64,000 bases of DNA, from contig WHUZ01000025.1 of the NCBI GenBank assembly GCA_015179045.1, positions 652,314-716,313 on the forward strand. The letters run 5' to 3'. Below the pieces are notes generated by a model that made no database searches, was not told the origin of the DNA, and was given only the letters and a program-made list of their open reading frames with translations. The DNA comes from Kalaharituber pfeilii. Taxonomy: Eukaryota; Ascomycota; Pezizomycetes; Pezizales; Pezizaceae. Every line of letters starts with the position of its first letter. Within the stretch, counting starts at the first letter, position 1. This document shows positions 9,121 to 18,859 of this stretch, in pieces. Position numbers and translations under genes: made by a program.

Positions 9121-10070
9121 TATCAAGAGAGACCTACTCCTTTTTTTTTTTTTTTTTTGATTTCACCTAACTCCGCTTGCAGCTGTTCGCCATGGAAGGG
9201 AGAGAGACCTACTATACCTGTCAAATTCAGCTCTTCTGCTGCTCTTACGCTATGGAAAGAGTCCTGTAATACTTGTCAACTTGAGCTCATTTGGCCACAT
9301 CTCGCGCCATTGAGAGAAAGCTGTCATACCTGTTAAATTGAGCTTATTCTGCCTCATTTTTGCCTGTCAAGGTCATATCGGTCAACTTGACCACATCCAT
9401 CCTCATCTTGCGCCATTGAGGGAGACTGTTATACCTATTAAATTTAGCTCATTCTGCTGCATCTCACACCTTTAAGGAGCTATCATGCCTGTCAAAGTGC
9501 CTGTCAAATTCGGCTCATTTTGCTGCATCTCGTGAGGTGAAATAGACCTACCATACCTATCACATTTGACTCGTTCTGCTGCATCTCGCACCATTGAGGA
9601 GCTGTCGTGCCTGTTAAATTGAGGAGCTGTCGTGCCTGTCAAAGTGCCTGTCAAATTCGGTTCATTTTGCTGCATCTCGCGGGGTGAAATGGACCTACCA
9701 TACCTGTCAAATTTGACTCGTTCTGCTGCACCTCACACCATTGAGGAGCTGTCGTGCCTGTCAAAGTGCCTATCAAATTCAGCTCATTTTGCTGCATCTC
9801 GCGAGGTAAAATGGACCTGCCATACCTGTCAAATTTGACTTGTTCAGCTGCATCTCGTGCCATCGAATACCAGTCAAATTGTACTCTTATACTTGTTAAA
9901 TTTGACTCACTTTGTTACTATTGTGCTATGGAAAGCTGCTGCTGTACCTCTCAAATTGAACTCGTTATGCTTCATCTCCTGATGGTGAGAGAGATATACC
10001 ATACCTATAAAATTTGGCTCATTCTTCTGTATCTTATGCCGAGTATGTTGAGGTTCAGGAGAATGTGAAC
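9120..10070. repeat. Subtelomeric degenerate tandem array, family S1
   Basis: Imperfect units of roughly 50-60 bases with the recurring words CTCATTCTGC, TGCATCTCGC, CCATTGAGG, and ATACCTGTCAAATTGA. Around 9475-9830 a higher-order unit near 120-150 bases is visible because GAGGAGCTGTCGTGCCTGTC recurs. An 18-base T run at 9141-9158 interrupts the first unit and is of unknown origin. The same family recurs at about 22140-22690, 23390-23530 and 48700-49650. Confidence 0.8.
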
Positions 10071-10280
10071 ATTTCACATAAAGGGATCGCAGTGATAGAT
10101 ACGGCCAATTGCAACTCCTCATTGTCGTGGTGTCCATTTCCGTGAAGGTTGATTCCATACGAAATGTGATGGAAACTCTTGATATAGGTATTGTCGGGCG
10201 TTTGGCATATTCCACATTAATATGTGCCTTATGACGAAGGTTCAGGGGTATGTTAAGGTTCAGGAGTATGTGAACATTTC
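10041..10280 (+). repeat. Direct repeat pair upstream of the broken gene
   Basis: A ~34-base sequence containing GGTTCAGGAG(A/T)ATGTGAACATTTCAC is present at about 10041-10076 and again at about 10249-10282, flanking ~170 bases. The intervening stretch holds a short open frame that I cannot assign. Confidence 0.6.
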
Positions 10281-10300
10281 ACTCGGTATCATACATTGAT

Positions 10301-11122
10301 ATGGCATTCGCGGTTGTCGCCAAGGTCTTTTTTGACAGGGGTTCGGTGTACGCCAAGAGGGATGTAACTCAGTACTATATAAGATATTCCTCCTGGCGGA
10401 TTATCAGGGGTATGGGATTATGTTGTTCAAAATCTCCGTGCTCCTGAGTTTTTTGATTTGGCCGATCCAGTACTGCTCATAAACGCAAAAAATATGAAGA
10501 CTATGTTTCGAGAGGATATGCCGCAGAAGCTCATACAAAGTTTTCACGCTCGATGGGAATCTAGTTTTGACTCCACTGCGTTTCACCCTGGCAGCACATG
10601 GATTGACATCGGCAAAGAGACAGTTTTCCCGAACCGTTCCAGCGAAGGCACTGCTTCAACTCCCCATGTCTACTTGTGGCGACAAAAATGTCTGGAGCAC
10701 ATTCAATCAAAGTTCAAAATGGATGTTCCCCGAGACGGCATGAAAGTCAGTCCATATCCTTGGGCGCTTTTGAATGATGTTGGAAGTATGACATTGGAGC
10801 CGGGCAAGCGACATCCATTACGTTTCGCAGGACTTATTTACTCCCAGTTTTACTCCTCCACCAAAGAAATCCTTGACGCAGCAAAGACCTATCCATTTGC
10901 CGATCAAAGTCTTGAGGGCCTCGCTGTAGATCCCAGCCTGCATAAAGAATGGCAAAGGGAAGCTAAGCATTTCGGATGCAAATGGAGTGCACAAAAAGCT
11001 CGTCAGAATTATGGATCTGGTAAGTTACGAGTGGCAGAAGAGCTAACGTCTGCCCTGTCAAAATCCTTTGGTGTTAGGGAGGAGCATCGCATGACCATAG
11101 ACCTACTGCTTCAAATAAGTAA
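10301..11122 (+). pseudogene. Uncharacterised fungal gene, N-terminal segment (interrupted)
   Basis: This is the first part of a gene that continues at 13080, 16040 and 16872. Translation from ATG 10301 starts MAFAVVAKVFFDRG. One extra G in the GGG at about 10414-10416 breaks the frame; the downstream frame then runs cleanly to 11110. Recognisable blocks are TWIDIGKE, YLWRQKCLE, YSQFYSS and SFGVREEHR. I recall these as typical of a repetitive family of uncharacterised proteins in Pezizomycotina, but I cannot give a function or domain name. No signal peptide or membrane segment is evident. The frame is cut by a LINE tail at 11123. The sequence GTAAGCG at the break could be a 5' splice site with an AG at about 13093, but the phase does not fit the next exon, so a frameshift may also be present. 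Confidence 0.7.
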
Positions 11123-11531
11123 CAGAGAATAGACAATCGAAGAAGAATCTCCACACTAGCGGGGATCCTCGGCAACAAGGGCCTCAAAGAGTGGAGATAC
11201 AGCATAGGGAAAGCCGACTCACCGGAATGCCGATGGTGTGGCAGAGCGCTGGAAAACCTAAAGCACATAACGGACGACTGCCAGGTATGGAAAGGAAAAC
11301 TCAAAGACGGAGCTAAAGGACTCAGACATCCAGACAAAGACACGAATCTGGCGGAAATTTTGGAATGGGCGACGGAGGAGTAGGGGAATCGGAAGTCAGT
11401 CGGGGAAAGGGAGGGTTTTCTTATTTACTGTCTTATTTCTCTTTATTTTCCATATTCCTCACATGTAATTAAACATCGCCATAGCCCATAGGGCGGCATG
11501 CGATTAATGAAATAAAAAAAAAAAAAAAAAA
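11123..11531 (+). mobile_element. 5'-truncated LINE-1-type insertion (409 bp)
   Basis: It encodes the last ~75 residues of a LINE ORF2, including the C-terminal zinc motif CRWCGRALENLKHITDDC and the ending LAEILEWATEE, followed by a 3' UTR with the LINE-1 family tail and an A run ending at 11531. It is flanked by the 12-bp TSD TCAAATAAGTAA at 11111-11122 and 11532-11543. It disrupts the gene that starts at 10301. Confidence 0.9.
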
Positions 11532-11573
11532 TCAAATAAGTAAGCGTATGGAGGCCCGTGGTTTAATCTCGCC

Positions 11574-13066
11574 TTTTTTTTTTTTTTTTTTTTTTTATAT
11601 CAGTACTCGCATGCCGCCCTATGGGCTATGGCGAGGTGTTTTATTGAAATAAATGAAAGAAGAAATAAGCACTAAGTACATGTATTGCCCGCGGTGTTCA
11701 TGCATGATGCGGGTAAGAAGTCCCAAAATTGTGTCCGTGACCTGTTTACTTCCTCCCTCTCTCTGTCTCGTACACATTCGCCCGTAACCACCTTCCTCCG
11801 AGCCTAACTTTCCCGATGTCCGTTGGTTTTTCCAGGTATACTACCAATAGGATTGTCTTCTTCCGTAGCCATCTGATCCTTGTTGTCTTGCCTATGTCTT
11901 TGTTGGATGCCTCCAACCATCTTCGGACATTCCCCAAGTCTTTCCTCAGGGCTATGCCGTGTACGACAATGCCTTGTCTCGAGGTGGTATTGTCGGGGCG
12001 GGTCGGTGGGTGGGGTCTGGCTTTGGGAAGTGGGGTCGAGGTCCGGGGGCGGGGATGGGATGTTGATGGTTCCGGTGTCGGTGGTTTGGGGTTTTGGGTA
12101 GTGGCGGGCGTGCTGCCTGCCGGTGTGTCCACCGGGTCTGTTGCGGCAATCTTGTTTGCCTCCCTGTCACTTAACTGGCGCTTGATGGCATATGCATCCT
12201 GATTGGACGGCATCTTGCCTTTGCGCTTCTTAGTCTGGCTTGGGGGGGGGGCGGGGGCAGAAGCGGCGGGTGGGTTTTCTGTTCCCGGATCCTCCGAGAA
12301 CACGGTGTTGATGGGGCTGAACCCCAATGGCTGTGGAGGCAATGGCGCCGGGGATGGTGGTGGAGGCTCGGGGGGTTCGGCACTCAGCCAGCTCGGTCGG
12401 GGTCGCCCGGATCCCCTGTGAAGACCTGTATAGTCGCATCGTCGTTGAAGCGAACTGCCAGGACTGATCCGTCAATTGGTTTGTCTCCGTCCATCCCGAG
12501 ACCCCACAGTGCGAGGAGGATCGAGCCCCAGAACGTTGGCTGGCGGTCATGCAACAAATCATGCGTCAGTTCTTCCCAGTCTGGTATCCGGATTCGGGGC
12601 CACGAATTCACCCATTCGAAGGGAGTAAGGTGGAGGTCCACCGGAGTCGGCGGGAGGGAGGCGGTCCTTTCGGCGTGTGGCGGTGGCGGAGGGGGGGACG
12701 CGATCCTCATTGGCGGAGGGGAGGCAGTCCTCTCGGCGGGTGGAGGTGGTGGAGGGGGGGAACGCTGGGGAGGCGATCCTTTGTTTTTCTTTCCCTTCGG
12801 CATTTGATTGGTGGGAGGGCGGTGTTTCGCGGTCTCCTATTGGGTCTTGGCGTGGGGTTTGTGTGGTGGCAACACGATGGTGAGCTGAAAATTTCCTCAA
12901 AGTTTCGCCCCGGGGGGAAACTTGTGGGTTATGGTATTTGGAAATGAAAATTAGATCAAAAGACTCAGCTCGCTGAGAGCTTTCGATCTATGTGATTTTC
13001 GCTGGGGGGACGTTGTGGTTGTGGAGTTGTTTCCAAACGCTCGTCCTGAGGTGGTTGTTGTCCCGT
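11574..13066 (-). mobile_element. Non-autonomous LINE derivative with its own ORF1-like gene
   Basis: A 1493-bp insertion on the - strand, beginning on the left with a 24-base poly(T) and the LINE-1 family 3' tail (ATATCAGTACTCGCATGCCGCC). It is flanked by the 13-bp TSD GTTTAATCTCGCC at 11561-11573 and 13067-13079. There is no RT or endonuclease. It codes only for the P-rich protein at 12803-11746. Related copies occur at 51500-52815, so this is a family that presumably borrows LINE-1 machinery through the shared tail. Confidence 0.85.
11746..12803 (-). CDS. Proline-rich ORF of the non-autonomous LINE (one frameshift)
   Basis: Two overlapping frames (12803-12384 and 12342-11746) join into one protein of about 345 residues if a single frameshift near 12345-12385 is allowed. 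The N-terminus is P-rich (PPPPPPPAERTASPP), followed by W-containing FEWVNSWPRIRIPDWEEL. The middle is P/T-rich. The C-terminus is a basic domain with KKRKGKMPSNQDAYAIKR, GIVVHGIALRKDLGNVRRWL and IRWLRKK. The GIVVHGI...RKDLG block is also found in the copies at 52264-51944 and 52400-52460, which argues for coding conservation. It resembles the ORF1 of other LINEs in composition but lacks a zinc knuckle. The frameshift lies near G runs, so a sequencing error is possible. Confidence 0.65.
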
Positions 13067-13079
13067 GTTTAATCTCGCC

Positions 13080-13760
13080 TGTCCCACATTCCAGACATCG
13101 CCGCACCGACACCCACCATTTCTTGCCATACCAACCCATGTTGCCATTGAGTATCTCCGAGCAAATGTTAATAAGTTCGCATTCGGATTTGAATATTCCC
13201 TGGTTAAAGATGGAGGAAAGACAATTTCGCCTGCGGCAGGCCAAATGGCATTGATGTTTCTCCAGTTTTTGCGAGCGTCCTACCAGGGATTTCCTGTGAG
13301 GCGTACTCCTGGAATGTGGATTGACATAAGCCAACCTAACAACGAGCCTCCGAGACACGGCATGGGTCTACAGTATACGCTTGCCCATCGTGGATATGGC
13401 TTCTTGCAACAACACAAAATTGCTTGGGACACATGGCAATTTACGCCAGACGTGAGAGATCATATCTTTTTCAGTATCGCACGATTCACCAAGTCATATT
13501 CTGGGGCATATAAGAAGGTTACTCATGCGATGGAGTTTGATGCCCATTGTCACGAGCTATGTGCCTGGCTAGCAAGCGAGTTTGCCAAGCATTCAATGAC
13601 AAAAAGGCTCTATCGGGCGCTTCAAATCATCTGGAAGTGGATGTGCGAGCATTTTGTGTGGGAATTCCAAAAACAGATTTTGGAAGGATGCAAAGATGAC
13701 ATGGATTTAACCCGCATTCCGGAAGGTGGCTGGCAGCCCAACTTTGGCTTCGATGCTCTA
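13080..13760 (+). pseudogene. Uncharacterised fungal gene, middle segment
   Basis: Open from about 13080 to 13760. It encodes about 225 residues containing GMWIDISQP, a second copy of the W-I-D-I pattern seen in the first segment, plus IFFSIARFTKSY and WMCEHFVWEFQ. It is rich in W, F and H, which fits a folded domain rather than disordered sequence. The frame stops only because the long-inverted-repeat element A enters at 13761 after codon CTA. Removing element A with one TA lets the same frame continue at 16040. Confidence 0.7.
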
Positions 13761-14489
13761 ACGTGCCCGAAGTGGTAACGATCTGCCCCCCTGTAACGAT
13801 CCATTCTCTGGGCACTCCTCGTCATACATTCCTCGCTCTACTACTTATTTTGGATATATTGGAACTATAGAAATTGCTTAACACTATACCAATTTGACAT
13901 CGCTGAATCAGAATTTGCTATCATAATGAGGAAAAAATCAAAATTCCATTATTTACAACCAAATTCAGTATTATTCACCTAATTTGAGCTCTCCCTGTAT
14001 AGAGTATAGCTCAACATCCTCGAAATCAGGAAAATAATATAGAAAACTAGTAATTCTCATCCATCTAGGGCTAGTCTTTTTATTAAAAGTCAATATTGCA
14101 TATACAGATCATGTGGGATGCAGTGCACCTTCAATTGTATAGAAGTAGTTTATATTCGTGAGCTAATCTCTATACCTTGATCTGGCCTTCAGTGTTCCTA
14201 GACTCCTCAAGTGATTCAGGAATTACGGGACTTGAAGTTGTAGTAGTTGAAGCACTAGGGGTGGTAACAGTAACTCCTTTTGAGGTGCCAGGTATGACAG
14301 AAGAGACCTATGGCTCAAATCTGCTATTGGAACCTTCTTCTACCCACCCCCCCTTCTAGTATTCAGACCCTCCTATCTCATGAACTAAAGATCTTTCCCA
14401 GCCCCAGCCTTGCATGTGAGTTCCTCTATGGTGTCTTTTTGTAACTTGTTCAGCTGCAGCCATCTCTCTCTATTTTCGTTCTTCTTTTG

Positions 14490-14930
14490 CCTTGCTGTCA
14501 TGGGTCACCTCGGGTGGCCGATAGAGCGTATATGCGACGTATGCGAAATGCGACAGCAAATATATGGGATGCAGGTGCGTGTTGCTAAATGAGCTATGCA
14601 GAGGACTAGTAAACGTCACTAGTCAAGTGTTTTTTCACTGATCTGGTGGGATGCGGTTCTCTACCCAAGACACCCAAGACGTTATATTCACTCACTTCCT
14701 CCTAAGCCGCCTCGAGCTGAAGTTAAAGCAATACTGGAAATAGAAGGAAAAAATAGTAGGAGATGTCGAAAAGGAAACAGAGAGTACCAGCGAAGGTCAG
14801 AAAGGAGGAAGAGAAACTTCAGAAGGTGCGAAAATAGTTTAGGATAAGAAAGAAGTCGCTGATATGCAAAGTAGTTAGCAGCGATGGATCGAGAAAGTAA
14901 GGCAAAAGAGGAACAAAAATAGAGAGAGAT
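14490..14930. other. Core of element A
   Basis: Single-copy centre between the inverted arms. The segment around 14591-14640 (GAGCTATGCAGAGGACTAG...TCACTAGTCAAGTGT) matches part of the inverted arms at 31830-31880 and 32705-32755. The A-rich, purine-biased second half (14700-14920) has no long ORF. Confidence 0.55.
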
Positions 14931-15414
14931 GGCTGCAGCTGAACAAGTTACATAAAGACACCATAGAGGAACTCACATGCAAGGCTGGGGCTGGGAAAGA
15001 TCTTTAGTTCATGAGATAGGAGGGTCTGAATACTAGAAGGGGGGGTGGGTAGAAGAAGGTTCCAATAGCAGATTTGAGCCATAGGTCTCTTCTGTCATAC
15101 CTGGCACCTCAAAAGGAGTTACTGTTACCACCCCTAGTGCTTCAACTACTACAACTTCAAGTCCCGGTATTTCTGAATCACTTGAGGAGTCTAGGAACAC
15201 TGAAGGCCAGATCAAGGTATAGAGATTAGCTCACGAATATAAACTACTTCTATACAATTGAAGGTGCATTGCATCCCACATGATCTGTATATGCAATATT
15301 GACTTTTAATAAAAAGACCAGCCCTAGATAGATGAGAATTACTAGTTTTCTATATAATTTTTCTGATTTCGAGGATGTTGAGCTATACTATATACAGGGA
15401 GGACTCAACTTAGG

Positions 15415-15811
15415 TAGTGAGCGGCACGAGCCGAGCCAGCTCGAGCTGGCCTGGCATGGGCTCGAGCTGGCTCGAGCTCAAACGAGCCAAGATCATGCTT
15501 GTGTTTTTCTTGGCAGCTCGCTAAAATGCTTAGCCAGTGCAAGGTTTCATAAACTGTAAATACCTACTATAGTAATAATTAGAGACTTGGAGCTCATTCT
15601 CACCTACCAACAACTTCGAAATGCACAATTTAGCTGATAGTAGTGAGAAAGATGAAAATTTAGCTTAGTTTAGTTTAGTTTGTCAATATTATGATCCAGG
15701 CTCGAGCTCATGCCACGCCAGCTCGAGCCAGCTCGAGCCGAGCTCACTTACTCACGAGCTGGCTCGAGCTCACCCTCCAGCTCGGCTCGAGCTAGCTCGT
15801 GCCGCTCACTA
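15415..15811. mobile_element. hAT-type MITE inside element A
   Basis: 397 bp with terminal inverted repeats TAGTGAGCGGCACGAGC and an exact 8-bp TSD AACTTAGG (15407-15414 and 15812-15819). The ends carry many GAGCTCGAGC / GCTCGAGC subterminal motifs, as hAT elements often do. The matching positions in element B (around 19083 and 20511) have no insertion, giving an empty site. No coding capacity. Confidence 0.9.
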
Positions 15812-16066
15812 AACTTAGGTAAATAATGATAAATTTAGTTGTAAATATTGGAATTTTGATTTTTTCCTCATTATGATAGCAAATTCTGATTCAGCGATGT
15901 AAAATTGGTATAGTGTTAAGCAATTTCTATAGTTGCAATATATTCAAATAAAAGTAGTAGAGTGAGGAATGCATGACGAGGAGTGCCCAGAGAGTGGATC
16001 GTTACAGGGGGGCAGATCGTTACCACATCGGGCACGCTAATGCGTCACCCGTTGGAGCTTGTGAGG

Positions 16067-16866
16067 TGTAACAATCCAACCCGGACCCCTCGCCCCAGAC
16101 CCTCCAGCTCCAGTCCTATACTGGCAACCAACGTACGTACTCGTACACGTGCAGCTGACCCTGACACCCTTGCAATTCGCCGCACTCCTTCTAGCACTCC
16201 GATATATATCCCTGTACCTGTGAGCACGCTTAAGCGACATGGCCGCCAGCATCCCGGTCATTGCTTAACAACCCGAACCGAAGAACCTGCCAGAACCTGC
16301 TAGAAGAACCCGGATCCCCAGAACCCGCCGGAAAGCCGCAGAACCCGCCGGAAAGCCATAGAACCTGCCGGAATCCATAGAACCTGCCGGAAGCTATAGA
16401 ACCTGCCGGAAAGCCGTAGAATCTGCTGGAAACAGGTATCGCCGAGCTTATTCCCGGATATTCTGGACGCTTCTACCTGCTTCCAGTCATTCCTTGGTCA
16501 TCCATGTACTTCCTGTCGTTTCCTTTGTTTTCCATGTACTTCTAGTCGCTTCTCGGTTTTCCATGTACTTCGTTTGTTTGCTTGTTTGCTTGTTTGCTTG
16601 TTTGCTTGTTTGCTTGTTTGCTTGTTTGCCTGGATTTTCCACCGAGGGTTTTCTATAAAGAGGCCCTCCTCCCTCCTCCCTCTTGCTTCTCCACGCAACC
16701 ACTTGTTTCCTACCCAAGTTGTGTATTTAGCCTTTTAATACATCTACCTCTCGATATCTCATAGTTCTGACCGCCTCTGCCTCTGCCTCCACTGTGACCT
16801 CGCCTCGGCGCCCGCCGCCCACCCCGTACCCAGATCCTGTACCCTGACCCGGACCCGTTCATTATA
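16067..16866. mobile_element. Solo LTR (800 bp)
   Basis: Starts TGTAACAATCC and ends TTATA, which is an imperfect inverse of TGTAA (probably TTACA with one C-to-T change). It is flanked by the 5-bp TSD TGAGG at 16062-16066 and 16867-16871. A TATA-like CTATAAAG lies at about 16651. Inside are a ~20-bp minisatellite (16310-16430, AGAACCTGCCGGAA units) and a TTTGCTTG microsatellite (16565-16632). There are no internal retrotransposon sequences, so this is the product of LTR-LTR recombination. Confidence 0.75.
16300..16632. repeat. Minisatellite and TTTGCTTG microsatellite within the solo LTR
   Basis: About six units around GCCGGAAAGCC(G/A)(C/T)AGAACC at 16315-16430. Separately, about eight copies of the 8-base unit TTTGCTTG lie at 16565-16632. 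Three diverged CCATGTACTTC units lie between the two. Confidence 0.85.
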
Positions 16867-17224
16867 TGAGGCCTGTCTCGAATGGAAAAAGCCGAGTAAA
16901 GACACCAATAAGGCGTCTTGAACATTTGTGGGGTCAGAACAAGACCAACCCAGAAATGGCTCACGCGTCATGGGACAACAAAGGCTACCGTTGTGAACAG
17001 GCAGAGTGTATACAATGATACCGCGTCTGCATGCACGAAAGGACCGGGTCTAGACTTGGTGGGCTGAGCAATAAGGTAGGCAAAACGATCAATTCATAGC
17101 ATGTAATAAGCAATGCATAGCAAGTGATAGCACAGAAAGAAGAAGAGAAAAACCGCTGCCTAGACATCTCCTACTACATCCACACCTACACCTATATATC
17201 ACCGGCGTATGACTAAGCCAGACC

Positions 17225-17785
17225 TTGGCCGAAAGCCAAGAAATGACCAAGCTCCCGCCGGCGATTTTTCTCATTATCCCACACCGTTTGCGCTACCAAA
17301 CTGGCACACAAATTTGGAATGAGAAACTCTCGGCACACGGATGGAAATGGTGTGACGAAGAATTTTATAAATTCCTTATCCGTCGATGCTATGTTTGGCC
17401 AAATGCGACCACGGGGAAATGGTTTCCACGAAAAACCGTTCCCGACGCAAATCAGAGTAACGGGCTAGCGAGGTCATATGTTTAGCATGCCGTGGCAAAA
17501 AGAGGTCTGAAGTCAGAGACACCGGAAAACTGGGAGACGTGGGAGGCTGGGAACACAAGCGCATCACTGCCGGAATATCCTTTGCAGGTCTCACCAATGT
17601 GGATAGGAAAAGGCGCCGAAGTTGTTGCAGACTATGTGAAGCAATGTGAGGCGGGGGCAAAATGGCGAGATTTGGGGAGGGTATATCGATGGCAGTGGGG
17701 GGAGTCTTTACGGCTCCCGGATTGTTCTGTGCAGCGAAAAGGTAGGACCGGGAATGAGTTTCATGAGCCTGTGTGGAGGCCGTAA
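17225..17785 (+). pseudogene. Probable C-terminal segment of the broken gene
   Basis: Open frames at about 17225-17485 and 17492-17785 encode W-rich sequence (IWNEKLSAHGWKW, CYVWPNATTGKWFPRK, then KWRDLGRVYRWQWGESL). They are separated by a TAG and a change of frame. The composition matches the upstream segments and the piece lies directly downstream on the same strand, so I read it as the end of the same gene. A separate gene cannot be excluded. The 17019-17224 stretch between has splice-like GTAGGC and AG sites but no confirmed intron. Confidence 0.5.
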
Positions 17786-18255
17786 TGTATATGTTTATCT
17801 ATGTGTTATAGAGTTGGGCTGCTGGCGGCTTTGATAATGTTTTCCTTTTTGTTTTTATGATTTCTTTGTAGTCTTTTTCGCATTGCGCAGCCCGCACAGT
17901 AGCAATAGTCTCATGGGCATGGAGAAGAGATATTGACCTTTGGTATTGATTTATAATCATATTACGATGTGTGAGAAAACACGGTGCGAGACGACGGAGG
18001 CAACACCGGTGGAGAGGAAAGGCGCTGACTTTCTGCCATTGCCATCAAACTAATATTCCGCTTCGCCGCAGAAAGTTCAAAATGGGAAAAAATCGAATGA
18101 CAAAACGGCAATATTCAGCGCAGTCTCGGCTTGCGCAGTCTCGGCTTGCACAGTCTCCTGGCAGCCGCGCCAGCTTGGCATGGCACCGTTGGAACAATGA
18201 CTAATTTTTCCAAGCCAAGATGTTCATCTGCAATCTTGTCAACTTTTTGTTTCAT
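17786..18255. other. Intergenic stretch with short tandem repeat
   Basis: No gene is supported. A 15-base unit CGCAGTCTCGGCTTG is repeated about three times at 18119-18163. Confidence 0.6.
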
Positions 18256-18782
18256 TAGAGGGATTTTGCAACCCTGTACATAACCCTAGCAGGACTTATT
18301 TCAAATCAACAAGGGTAAGACGAAGTAACCCCAAACTGTACAAGAACGGTCCAGAACCCCAGCGCATGAAATTTAGAACTCCACGTGACGTAGGAACCTC
18401 ACTTCATCGTCATCATCATCAAGTTCACTATTAATAACGCCAACGCAAACGCCTTGGATTAGTCATAATGGGGTATTTTCAAGCAATACTCCTGAGTATG
18501 AAGTTTGAACTTTAACGGCGTCGCAATGTGTCTACTGTAACTCCTCGTTACCGGCCTCCGATACCATATGAGCAGTATTCATAGACACTATTATCAAGTG
18601 GTTGGAGTGATATTGCTCGAATATCTCCGATTCACACCAGCTGAGATAGCAGAACTGATTGTACACTTGGGACTTGTTTGATCTTGTTTGATATGTTTGA
18701 TAAATTTTTTATATTACTAGCGTACTCACAGGGTTCCTCATGATAAACTTGCCGTCTTGTGGTTGTTTGTTGTGGTCTCTTC

Positions 18783-18833
18783 AGAATTAAGACCGCGCTA
18801 ACAGAGTGGCCTTGTTAGCGCGGTCTTAATTCT
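18783..18833. repeat. Perfect 20-bp inverted repeat (hairpin)
   Basis: AGAATTAAGACCGCGCTAAC and its exact complement are separated by 11 bases. A related GCGCG(C/T)TA...CGGTCTTGGCA sequence forms the arms at 31322 and 32046. Confidence 0.85.
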
Positions 18834-18859
18834 AGGCCAGGGACCCATGTCGGTATCTA

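Larger units (their letters stand above)
13761..16037. mobile_element. Foldback-type DNA element A (long terminal inverted repeats, TA target)
   Basis: 2277 bp, flanked by TA (13759-13760 and 16038-16039). Ends are ACGTGCCCGAAGTGGTAACG and the complement with a few substitutions. The inverted repeats are very long: sequence from 13761 to about 14490 reappears inverted from about 14930 to 16037, apart from a 397-bp insertion. A unique core of ~430 bp remains in the middle. No transposase ORF is visible. The TA target and size suggest a non-autonomous Tc1/mariner-related or similar element. A second copy (element B) is at 18860-20731 in the opposite orientation. Confidence 0.85.
16040..17015 (+). 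pseudogene. Uncharacterised fungal gene, third segment (split by solo LTR)
   Basis: Codons 16040-16066 (MRHPLELVR) continue the frame of 13080-13760 once element A is removed. They continue at 16872-17015 (PVSNGKSRVKTPIRR onward) once the solo LTR and one TSD copy are removed. The combined frame then meets TGA at 17016. That TGA could be a RIP-type change of CGA, because the same frame stays open for another ~26 codons. The fit of frame across two independent excisions is strong evidence that this was one coding region. Confidence 0.7.

Noticed and set aside
9141..9158. 18-base T run as the poly(A) tail of another - strand LINE
   Set aside because: The sequence after it does not match either LINE 3' tail and no TSD is seen, so it is left as an unexplained homopolymer.
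14177..14592. 60-codon frames in elements A and B (14177, 14410, 15033, 19510)
   Set aside because: They lie in the inverted-repeat arms and recur only because the arms are duplicated. No transposase motif.
16067..16866. Possible cellular promoter and short gene with TATA box in a G+C-rich stretch
   Set aside because: TG...TA ends with a 5-bp TSD, and restoration of the surrounding reading frame on removal, show it to be a solo LTR.
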